Positions 9,374 to 15,804 of a stretch of 15,814 bases of DNA are shown piece by piece. How positions within the stretch are numbered: the stretch's first letter is position 1; every line of letters begins with the position of its first letter. Below the pieces are notes generated by a model. That model ran no database searches. It was not told the DNA's origin and worked only from the letters and a program-made list of their open reading frames with translations. Source of the DNA: an uncultured Bacteroidales bacterium (GTDB lineage Bacteria > Bacteroidota > Bacteroidia > Bacteroidales > Marinilabiliaceae); contig CALAVC010000062.1 in NCBI GenBank assembly GCA_937892095.1, positions 1 to 15,814 of the forward strand, written 5' to 3'. The translations under genes were made by a program, and so were the position numbers.

Positions 9374-9961
9374 ATGAAACTCCGCAAAAGCCTTTCGATC
9401 TTTCTCTTCGCCCTCTTGTCTGCTCTGACTTTCTCCAGCTGCTCCTACAACACCATTATCGAAAAACAAGAAGCCGTCGAAGCTCAGTGGGCTCAAGTCG
9501 AAAACGTCTACCAACGTCGTGCCGACCTAATCCCCAATCTTGTCGAGACCGTCAAAGGGTATGCCACCCATGAGCAAGAAACCTACACTGCCGTCATCGA
9601 AGCTCGCGCCAAGGCCACAAGCATGAATTTCTCTGCCGATGACCTGACCGAAGAAAATATGGCCAAATTCCAAGCCGCTCAAAACCAACTCAGCGGTGCG
9701 CTCTCCCGACTAATGGTCGTTCAAGAAAACTATCCAGAGCTCAAAGCCAACGAAAACTTCCGCGACCTTGCTCAGCAACTCGAATCCACCGAAAATCGTA
9801 TCGCTACCGAACGTAAAAAATTCAACGAAGTAGCACAAGAATACAACACCTATATTCGTAAGTTCCCCACCAATCTCGTAGCCATGATTTTTAGCTTCGC
9901 ACAGAAGCCCTATTTCAAAGCCACCGAAGGTGCCGACAAAGCTCCGCAAGTCAAGTTCTGA
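9374..9961 (+). CDS. lemA: LemA family lipoprotein
   Basis: This 195-residue protein matches the LemA family in length and sequence. The N-terminus is a lipoprotein-type signal peptide (MKLRKSLSIFLFALLSALTF) with Cys23 in FSSC, so the mature protein is probably lipidated and membrane-anchored. The LemA signature follows: AQVENVYQRRADLIPNLVET then VKGYA, then long amphipathic helices (about 60-165) including YPELKANENFRDLAQQLEST and NRIATERKKFNEVAQEYN. The family folds as a helical bundle; its molecular function is not established. The two next genes encode TPM-domain proteins, a cassette seen repeatedly in Bacteroidota, which suggests a joint envelope function. The 39-bp AT-rich leader before the ATG contrasts with the overlaps elsewhere in this run. 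Confidence 0.95.
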   Translation: MKLRKSLSIFLFALLSALTFSSCSYNTIIEKQEAVEAQWAQVENVYQRRADLIPNLVETVKGYATHEQETYTAVIEARAKATSMNFSADDLTEENMAKFQAAQNQLSGALSRLMVVQENYPELKANENFRDLAQQLESTENRIATERKKFNEVAQEYNTYIRKFPTNLVAMIFSFAQKPYFKATEGADKAPQVKF

Positions 9962-9977
9962 TTAATTCGCTCCTCCC

Positions 9978-10421
9978 ATGATACTGACGCCAGCCGATTG
10001 TCAGATTGTCGAAGCTGCTATAGAAAAAGCCGAAAAAACTTTCTCTGGCGAAATTCGTGTGCACGTCGACCATACCTGTTTGCCCGATGTCCGCGACTCC
10101 GCAGCCAAGGTCTTCGCCCGACTCGGTATGCATAAGACAGCCTTACGCAATGGCGTTCTATTCTACATCGCCGAAGCCGACCGTAAGTTTGCCGTCTTAG
10201 GCGATGCAGGCATCAATTGCCACGTAACTCAACAGTTCTGGGACGAGGTCCTCGCCACCATGTCCGACTATTTCATACGTGGCGAGTTCGCCTCAGGTCT
10301 GTGTAGAGGCATACACCTCTGTGCCGAAAAACTTCGACTCTACTTCCCTCCTACCGACGAGTCCTCTGCCAACAACGAACTCCCCAACGAAGTCTCTTTT
10401 GGCGAAAATGCTAACCAATGA
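9978..10421 (+). CDS. TPM-domain (DUF477) protein, soluble
   Basis: This 147-residue protein is almost entirely one TPM domain (residues about 4-135), with FSGEIRVHVDHTCLPD (22-37), LGMHKTALRNGVLFYIA, and RKFAVLGDAGIN before VTQQFWDEV. It has no signal peptide or membrane segment, so it is probably cytoplasmic. TPM domains occur in the plant photosystem-repair protein TLP18.3, where phosphatase activity has been reported; the bacterial role is not settled. The short tail after LRLYFPP is acidic and ends near EVSFGEN, as is common in Bacteroidota homologues. It lies 16 bp after lemA and its stop overlaps the next ATG by 4 bp (ATGA), so the two TPM proteins are probably made together. Confidence 0.9.
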   Translation: MILTPADCQIVEAAIEKAEKTFSGEIRVHVDHTCLPDVRDSAAKVFARLGMHKTALRNGVLFYIAEADRKFAVLGDAGINCHVTQQFWDEVLATMSDYFIRGEFASGLCRGIHLCAEKLRLYFPPTDESSANNELPNEVSFGENANQ

Positions 10422-11227
10422 AAGCTCTGCAAGCCAACATACTCTCGTGCCTCACCTCGTGGCTACTCGCTCTTGCGCTTTGCCTCTCAAGTTCTGCGCT
10501 CGCCTACGATAGCCCCGTACCTCCCTCTCCCAATCCTCCTCGGCTCGTCAACGATTTCGCGTCCATCATCGACTCGCAAACCAAAGCTCAGCTCGAAGAG
10601 TTTCTTGTCGCCTTTGTCGATTCCACGTCTACGCAAATAACCGTCGTTACAGTCGATAGCCTTGGCGATCTCTCCATAGCCGAGTTCGCTCAGCAGCTTG
10701 GCGAAAGTTGGGGTGTAGGTCAAAAGGGTAAAAACAATGGCGTCGTCATGATTGTTAAGCCCAAAAATCAATATAGCAACGGGCAAGCATTCATCACGTC
10801 TGGCTACGGACTCGAAGGCGCTCTAACCGACATTCAGTGTCGCCACATCGTTGTCGACGACATGATACCCTATTTCCGCCCCTCCGACTATTCTCAAGGC
10901 ATTGTCCGTGGTGTCGAAAGCATCGTTATGGCGGTAAGTGGCGAGTTCTATGCCGATGACGTTAGCGACGACCTCACTGCCGAAGACATACTCATAATCC
11001 TTTTCTTTTTCGGACTTATAGGCCTATATCTCTATCTCAACACGCGCTCTGGTGCAAGCGGTTTGCGCAGCGTCTCGCACTCTTCCGACATCGGCTGGAT
11101 TCTTGGCAACTCACTCGGACGTGGCTCTGGTGGTTCCGATTGGGGCTCGTTCAGTGGTGGGCATGGCGACTTCGGAGGCTTCGGCGGAGGCAGTTTCGGT
11201 GGCGGTGGTGGCGGTGGCAGTTGGTAG
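10418..11227 (+). CDS. TPM-domain protein with membrane anchor and Gly-rich tail (YgcG-like)
   Basis: This 269-residue protein has an N-terminal signal peptide (1-29, ending SSALA), a periplasmic TPM domain (about 43-172; RLVNDFASIIDSQTKAQLEE, QITVVTVDSL, NNGVVMIVKPKN, ITSGYGLEGALTD), a transmembrane helix (about 190-207, ILIILFFFGLIGLYLYL), and a cytoplasm-facing tail that becomes glycine-rich from about 233 and ends in a run of seven Gly then Ser-Trp. This is the standard build of the YgcG-like, DUF477 membrane proteins. Next to lemA and the soluble TPM protein it completes a lemA-TPM-TPM cassette, with one TPM domain on each side of the inner membrane. Biochemical function is unknown. A 59-bp gap follows before the MORN gene, with no clear terminator or promoter. 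Confidence 0.92.
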   Translation: MKALQANILSCLTSWLLALALCLSSSALAYDSPVPPSPNPPRLVNDFASIIDSQTKAQLEEFLVAFVDSTSTQITVVTVDSLGDLSIAEFAQQLGESWGVGQKGKNNGVVMIVKPKNQYSNGQAFITSGYGLEGALTDIQCRHIVVDDMIPYFRPSDYSQGIVRGVESIVMAVSGEFYADDVSDDLTAEDILIILFFFGLIGLYLYLNTRSGASGLRSVSHSSDIGWILGNSLGRGSGGSDWGSFSGGHGDFGGFGGGSFGGGGGGGSW

Positions 11228-11286
11228 TCATCTAAGGCACGTTTTTTGCACTCACAGCCACACATCTCAAAAACTCGACCACACCA

Positions 11287-12186
11287 ATGTATAAGATATT
11301 CCTATCCGCAGCCCTTTGCACGCTAATCAGCATACCCGTCCTATCGCAAGACTTCCTCGGTGGCATGGCTCCCAAAGAGGTTCAGCAAAAAAAAGAAAAA
11401 TCTGTCTCCCAAAAGTCCGCATCGCCAAAAGTTAACCTCCCCGACAAACCCAATCGTAAAGACGCTCAAGGACGTCGACAAGGTGAGTGGGCCACCAAAT
11501 ATCCCAATGGTCGCTATCGCTACGTCGCCACGTTCAAAGACGACAAGCCCATCGGCAAAGTCCGACGATTCTACGACACTGGCAAGCTCAGTGTCCTCAT
11601 CGAATACATGTCGCAAGGTGTCTGTCGAGTAACAACTTACCACCCCGACGAGAAAGTCGAAAGTCGAGGCTCATATAAAGACGAGAAACGCGATGGGCAT
11701 TGGCAGTTCTATAATCAACATGCCGAGCTCATTCGCGAAACCGACTACCACCTCGGTGCCGAACACGGACAGTCCAAACTCTACTACCCCGACGGCAAAC
11801 TACTCGAACTATCCACGTGGGTCAATGGCGTGCAAGACGGTCCTTTCTTCAAATACTTTAAGTCGGGTGCCAAAGAAATCGAGGCTTCCTATCGTGCTGG
11901 AGAACTCAACGGACCCTATTGCGTCTACGGAATCGATGGCAAACCCATCGCCAAAGGGCAATATGCCATGGGTGTCCGTGTCGGTCGTTGGTCCGAGCGC
12001 TACCCCGACGAGGGTAACCTCAGTGTCAACATCATCTACAATAACCATGGTGTTGTTCAAAATCGCGCCGAAGTCGACTCTGTCGAGACTCTTCGCATAG
12101 ACTATATGCAACGTCAAATGGGTAAGTATCTCAACGACCCTGCCAACTATATGAACAACCCACAAGACTATGTTCCTTTCCAATAA
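11287..12186 (+). CDS. Exported MORN-repeat protein (MORN_2/YwqK-like)
   Basis: This 299-residue protein starts with a signal peptide (MYKIFLSAALCTLISIPVLS, cut before Q21), followed by a charged linker (29-60) and a repeat domain (66-256) of about eight MORN_2-like units. Typical units are QGEWATKYPNGRYR, DGHWQFYNQHAEL, DGPFFKYFKSGAKE and VGRWSERYPDEGN, each beginning with Gly and a conserved aromatic two residues later. Proteins of this type are often named YwqK-family antitoxins in databases, but a signal peptide and no paired toxin make that role unlikely; an envelope-binding or scaffold role is inferred. The C-terminal stretch (about 262-299) is outside the repeats and rich in Asn, Tyr, Met and Gln. 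Its TAA overlaps the next ATG by one base (TAATG), indicating coupling. Confidence 0.9.
   Translation: MYKIFLSAALCTLISIPVLSQDFLGGMAPKEVQQKKEKSVSQKSASPKVNLPDKPNRKDAQGRRQGEWATKYPNGRYRYVATFKDDKPIGKVRRFYDTGKLSVLIEYMSQGVCRVTTYHPDEKVESRGSYKDEKRDGHWQFYNQHAELIRETDYHLGAEHGQSKLYYPDGKLLELSTWVNGVQDGPFFKYFKSGAKEIEASYRAGELNGPYCVYGIDGKPIAKGQYAMGVRVGRWSERYPDEGNLSVNIIYNNHGVVQNRAEVDSVETLRIDYMQRQMGKYLNDPANYMNNPQDYVPFQ
11482..12054 (+). repeat. Protein-level tandem MORN_2 units, 24-residue period
   Basis: The unit-initial glycines fall at residues 66, 90, 137, 161, 185, 209 and 233, with one unit near 113 carrying Cys in place of Gly. Steps are 24 residues except one of 23. The DNA does not repeat visibly, so the units are old duplications or structurally constrained rather than recent copies. 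Confidence 0.75.
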
Positions 12187-12944
12187 TGAAGTCCCTTTCG
12201 CTGCTCATACATTTTCTCTTTGTCGCTCTTGCCGTCAATGCGCAAGTCGCAGGTGTGTGTCCACTTGGGGCTTCCGACCGTCTTACTAATCAACTCTTCG
12301 GACCTGTCCACACATCACATACCACCACGTGGAGTGTCGATTTTTCACGACACGTCGTCCAAAAAGCAGAACAAAAACGCGCTCGCCTACAAGAGTACGA
12401 CGCGTCTGGCAACATCCTTTCCGAACAAAGTCTCGACTCCGATGGTCAACCTCTTTCTCGCACAGACTATGTCTACGTTGCCAATCAAAAGTCTGTAGCC
12501 ACCACTAACGGCTTCGATGGCACTTTCTACGTCTCCTCGCGCACTCACTACACCTATTCACCCTCAGGCAATCTCGTCAGTCTCCTCTCGGTCGACAAAG
12601 ACTCAACCATCATTAGCACATCCTCCGTAACGCTCTCTTCCTCACAAACCATTGTTACCGAAAGTTTTCCCGATGGCGAGACAATCACTACAACTTTTTC
12701 ATACGACTCTCAGTTTCGCCTACAAAACATACTTCGGTCCGACGGTAAACAGACGTCCGAAATGAAGTTCAAACTATCTTCCGATGGCGTCCCCGTCAAG
12801 GGCGTTTATCGCAGCTCCGATGGCTCAAAAAAGACTATCACGTCCGAATATGTGTTCGATTCTCACGGCAACTGGACTCGGCGTGTCGTCTATGTCGACG
12901 GCAAGCCCTTCGAACTTTCCGAGAGGCGACTAACCTACTATTAG
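12186..12944 (+). CDS. Exported hypothetical protein with YD/RHS-like stretches
   Basis: I do not recognise a named family. The 252-residue protein has a signal peptide (MKSLSLLIHFLFVALAVNA, cut before Q20). After a region near 40-65 it carries YD-like stretches: YDASGNILSEQSLDSDGQPL (71-90), YSPSGNLVSLLSVDKDS (124-140), SYDSQFRLQNILRSDGKQ (172-189) and VFDSHGNWTRRVVYVDGKPF (223-242). These resemble the short beta-hairpin units found in RHS/YD proteins and in many small Bacteroidota secreted proteins ending in a GNW-R segment. It is Ser/Thr-rich (about 135-170). The start codon overlaps the MORN gene stop (TAATG), suggesting the two exported proteins are produced together. Its TAG overlaps the TAA of the opposing kinase gene. 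Function is unknown. Confidence 0.82.
   Translation: MKSLSLLIHFLFVALAVNAQVAGVCPLGASDRLTNQLFGPVHTSHTTTWSVDFSRHVVQKAEQKRARLQEYDASGNILSEQSLDSDGQPLSRTDYVYVANQKSVATTNGFDGTFYVSSRTHYTYSPSGNLVSLLSVDKDSTIISTSSVTLSSSQTIVTESFPDGETITTTFSYDSQFRLQNILRSDGKQTSEMKFKLSSDGVPVKGVYRSSDGSKKTITSEYVFDSHGNWTRRVVYVDGKPFELSERRLTYY
12941..12944. other. Overlapping stop codons of two convergent genes
   Basis: The four bases TTAG encode TAG on the + strand (12942-12944, end of the YD-like gene) and TAA on the - strand (12943-12941, end of the kinase gene). There is no intergenic DNA at the convergence point. A 6-bp inverted repeat, GACTAA/TTAGTC (12928-12933 and 12941-12946, loop 7), spans it but is AT-rich and lacks a T-tract, so it is a poor terminator candidate. 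Confidence 0.9.
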
Positions 12945-13720
12945 TCCACTTTCCGCCCATACCACCACTCTTTCACTTTATTTTTCCATCGCCTATTATC
13001 CCTCCTTATCTGCACCTGTCTGTCTTTCCGTTTGTCTTCAATTAGCTCTCTCAAACGCTCGTCGCTCAGTGTCCCCATCGCCCTCAAATACTCCTCTGCA
13101 AACACTGCAAACATCTCATTGTCTTCGTAGGGCGCACACATAATGTCATGATGTCTATATTTCTCTGGTGCTTCTCCTGCTCCATACGTCTTCATTCTGT
13201 TCACGTCTATAACCGCAAAGTGTAGCTCCTCACCCTCTCGTCTCACTATCACGTTGCTCGGGTTCAAGTCTCTGTGCGCCACGCCTTTCTTATGCAGTAG
13301 TGCCACAAACTTTGCATATGCCCTCGTCGTAGGTTCGTCAACTGGTTTAAGCTCACGCAAGCTCTTGCCCTCAGCTTTCTCCGTAATTGCATACGAGTAC
13401 TCATACAGCCACCCTCGCCACACGTCCGCATACCCCACCGCTCTTGCCGTCTCTATCCCCATCTCCGTCAGTTTCGTAGCGTTCAGCATGGCTCGACGCG
13501 CCTTGCTATTATTGCTAATCGAGTAGTATACCCTGCTAAAAATGTTCGGTCGACCATATCGCTTTATCAGTACTTGCCGTCCTTCATATTCCAACTCCCT
13601 TATCTCGTTCCGTCCACAATGTATAGTCTTGTCGCACTTTGCAAACACTTCTTCAATGTTTGCCACCAATTCTTTTGCTGAGGCCATTGCCACCTCATAT
13701 CGTATCCTATTGTTCTGCAT
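12941..13720 (-). CDS. WaaP/InaA-like lipopolysaccharide kinase family protein
   Basis: This 259-residue protein has the compact protein-kinase-like fold of the Kdo/WaaP/InaA family, which phosphorylates LPS core sugars or related glycans. Visible elements are the ATP-binding Lys in VLIKRYG (K53), the catalytic loop HRDLNPSN (H149, D151, N156), and the metal-binding IDVNR (D172, in place of DFG). The C-terminal 30 residues (about 229-257) are strongly basic with three Trp, which could support membrane contact (inference). The ATG at 13720 lies inside the ppk 3' end (14-bp overlap). A second ATG at 13687 (M12), 19 bp past the ppk stop and preceded by GAGGTGG, is a serious alternative giving 248 residues. 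It is cotranscribed with ppk. The substrate is unproven. Confidence 0.85.
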   Translation of the reverse strand: MQNNRIRYEVAMASAKELVANIEEVFAKCDKTIHCGRNEIRELEYEGRQVLIKRYGRPNIFSRVYYSISNNSKARRAMLNATKLTEMGIETARAVGYADVWRGWLYEYSYAITEKAEGKSLRELKPVDEPTTRAYAKFVALLHKKGVAHRDLNPSNVIVRREGEELHFAVIDVNRMKTYGAGEAPEKYRHHDIMCAPYEDNEMFAVFAEEYLRAMGTLSDERLRELIEDKRKDRQVQIRRDNRRWKNKVKEWWYGRKVD

Positions 13721-15752
13721 TGTCTATAAAGTTATATATCTCTTCTTGCGCACGTATTTCCCTCTCGCCATCTCTCCGCTCCACCATGCAGTTGTTCATC
13801 ACGGCGTCCACGCGTCTAAGTCTCGTATTGTCGCTCATCATTATTTTCAATATCCCTATCAACTCTCTCCGTATAACCACATTATCTATCGGTGCAACCA
13901 CCTCTATTCGCTTGTTAAAGTTCCTATTTAGCCAGTCCGACGACGACGTATACAGTCCTCGCTCACCGTCCTTGCCAAAAGCCCATATTCTGCCGTGCTC
14001 CAACATATTGTCCACAAGCCTATACACCTCTATGTTTGTGCTGTACGACTGCTCTGGCACTATGCAACACACGCCCCTCACAATCAGCGTAATCTTCACC
14101 CCGTCCATGCTCGCCTCATACAGCTCGTTTATCAATCCCCTATACTGTATCCCATTCATTTTCAGCACTATGCGACCATCGCCACCACGCTTCGCCACTT
14201 CCCTCTCTCTGCCAATCAGTTCCCTCAACTTCTCTTCCATATTTATCTGCGACACCAGCAACTTACCCAGCTTAGGGCGCACTGCCGCATTACTCTCCAT
14301 ATACTCAAACACCCTCACAAGGTCCTGCGTTATTGCCGTGTCCGATGTCAGTAGCCCATGGTCCGTATAGCTTCGTGCTGTCTGTTCATTAAAATTCCCC
14401 GTACTAACGTATGCAATCGATTTCGCCCCCTCTCGCCTTATAAGTGCAATCTTTGCATGCACCTTAAAGCCCGTCATGCCGTAGATAATCTTTATGCCTG
14501 CCGCTTTCATCTTCTCTGCCATAATCAGGTTATTCCGTTCGTCAAATCGAGCTTTTAGCTCCACGAACACCGTCACACGCTTGTTCGCTTTCGCTGCCGC
14601 AATCAACGAGCTAACCACTGCCGAGTTCGTCGCCACCCTATATTGCGTCACCAGTATCTCGCAGACCGTCTCGTCCCTCGCCGCTTCATTAAATAGTCTA
14701 ATCACGTAGTCAAACGACTCATACGGAAAATGTAGCATAAGGTCGCCCTCTTCCACGACGTTTATCACGCTCGGCGACACTCGCAGCCGTGCCGGGACAA
14801 TCTGACCACGTCCCTTACGCCAATCCTCCTCGCCCACCTTAATCTCGCTCAGCTGGTGCAAGTTCAAATATCTACCGCATGCCACCATCTCATTCTCCGC
14901 AAAGCCCAACGTCTTTTTAAGGTTCAGCAGCAAGTCTCGTGGCATTTCAATGTCGTGGTAGAACCCCGACGGAGTTCCAGTCTTGCGGTTCACAAGGTTA
15001 TCCCTAATCTCCTCCGCAATGTCTCCCTCAAAGTCATCACTTATCCCAAGGTCTGCATCTCTCGACAGTTTTATGCTCCACACGCCTTCAATCTCATAAC
15101 CCGGAAAAAGCTCTTGCAACCCATGCCTAATTATGTCGTCCAAAAACATCACGTGCCGTAGCCCATCGCTCCCTTTCGGCAATTCCACAAATCGTGGCAA
15201 CTCGTTTATCGGCAGCTGCACCACCGCATACGTCGGCTTACCCTGTATCCCACTGCGCGTCTTTCGGTGCATCTTTATCGCAAAATACGGCCTATTATTC
15301 CTCAAGAAAACGTATATCCCACTGTCCAAAAGCACCGGTTGCAAATACGGCAAAGCCTCCCTCTCAAAATAGTTCTTTACAAAGGCCCTATGCTCCTCCG
15401 CTGTCGCACGTTCCCCATAATGAAAGTCTATCCCCATGCTCCGCATCTCCCTACATATAAATGTCCTGATAATCTCGCTCGCGTCCAGCATTTGCCCAGA
15501 CACAATCATGTTTATCCTCTGAAGTGTCGCCGTCGCATTGCTCACCTCCTCAATCCTAATCCCACCATACGCCGCCTTTCTATATAGTGCCACGCGCACA
15601 CTATAAAACTCGTCCAAGTTGCTCGAATGATACGACACGAAGTTCAGTCGCTCGCTCAGCGTATGACCATCCTCTGTCGCCGACTCCAACACCCTCCTGT
15701 CATACGACAGCCAACTAATATCTCTATTAAAATATCTATAACCCTTTGCCAA
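13707..15752 (-). CDS. ppk: Polyphosphate kinase 1
   Basis: PPK1 reversibly polymerises ATP gamma-phosphate into inorganic polyphosphate and is usually membrane-associated. The 681-residue length is normal (E. coli 688). Motifs line up closely with E. coli: YFNRDISWLSYDRRVL (7-22), SSNLDEFY with N45, VTQYRVA (R372), ELKARFDERNN (R402), the phosphohistidine H432 in FKVHAK, STGNFNEQTARSYTDHGLLT (450-469), and the second His H586 in LEHGRIWAF. All PPK1 domains are therefore present and the enzyme should be active. The start is TTG at 15752: the conserved N-terminal motif begins at residue 7, no in-frame ATG exists upstream in the window, and the next in-frame Met is at 82. The frame stays open to the contig end, so a more distant start is formally possible. 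Confidence 0.96.
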   Translation of the reverse strand: MAKGYRYFNRDISWLSYDRRVLESATEDGHTLSERLNFVSYHSSNLDEFYSVRVALYRKAAYGGIRIEEVSNATATLQRINMIVSGQMLDASEIIRTFICREMRSMGIDFHYGERATAEEHRAFVKNYFEREALPYLQPVLLDSGIYVFLRNNRPYFAIKMHRKTRSGIQGKPTYAVVQLPINELPRFVELPKGSDGLRHVMFLDDIIRHGLQELFPGYEIEGVWSIKLSRDADLGISDDFEGDIAEEIRDNLVNRKTGTPSGFYHDIEMPRDLLLNLKKTLGFAENEMVACGRYLNLHQLSEIKVGEEDWRKGRGQIVPARLRVSPSVINVVEEGDLMLHFPYESFDYVIRLFNEAARDETVCEILVTQYRVATNSAVVSSLIAAAKANKRVTVFVELKARFDERNNLIMAEKMKAAGIKIIYGMTGFKVHAKIALIRREGAKSIAYVSTGNFNEQTARSYTDHGLLTSDTAITQDLVRVFEYMESNAAVRPKLGKLLVSQINMEEKLRELIGREREVAKRGGDGRIVLKMNGIQYRGLINELYEASMDGVKITLIVRGVCCIVPEQSYSTNIEVYRLVDNMLEHGRIWAFGKDGERGLYTSSSDWLNRNFNKRIEVVAPIDNVVIRRELIGILKIMMSDNTRLRRVDAVMNNCMVERRDGEREIRAQEEIYNFIDNAEQ

Positions 15753-15772
15753 TTCCTTTCGCTTTTTTTTAA

Positions 15773-15780
15773 CAAATATA
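15773..15780 (-). promoter_or_regulatory. Candidate ppk -7 promoter box (TATATTTG)
   Basis: On the - strand, TATATTTG matches the Bacteroidetes sigma-ABfr -7 consensus TAnnTTTG at every fixed position. It ends 20 bp before the TTG start, and an A-rich stretch fills the space, as is usual for leaders in this phylum. The expected TTTG near -33 is not seen (AGAGAAAAA lies there, next to the adapter remnant), so the upstream half is unsupported. Confidence 0.45.
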
Positions 15781-15804
15781 ACAACCTCTTTGCATTTTTC
15801 TCTG

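Noticed and set aside
11228..11286. Promoter or terminator in the 59-bp gap before the MORN gene
   Set aside because: GTTTTTTG differs from the -7 consensus at both TA positions, and the T-run has no stem before it.
11287..12944. MORN/YwqK-like gene and its neighbour as a toxin-antitoxin pair
   Set aside because: Both proteins have signal peptides, neither has a toxin fold that I recognise, and the YwqK antitoxin label comes from database naming rather than a visible function.
12928..12946. Bidirectional intrinsic terminator at the convergent junction
   Set aside because: The 6-bp stem is AT-rich, has a 7-base loop and no T-tract on either strand.
13639..14370. Long + strand open frame opposite ppk and the kinase (243 aa)
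   Set aside because: The translation is Ser/Leu/Thr/Pro-rich with no recognisable domain, and the - strand encodes PPK1 with conserved residues throughout. It is a shadow produced by the strand composition bias.
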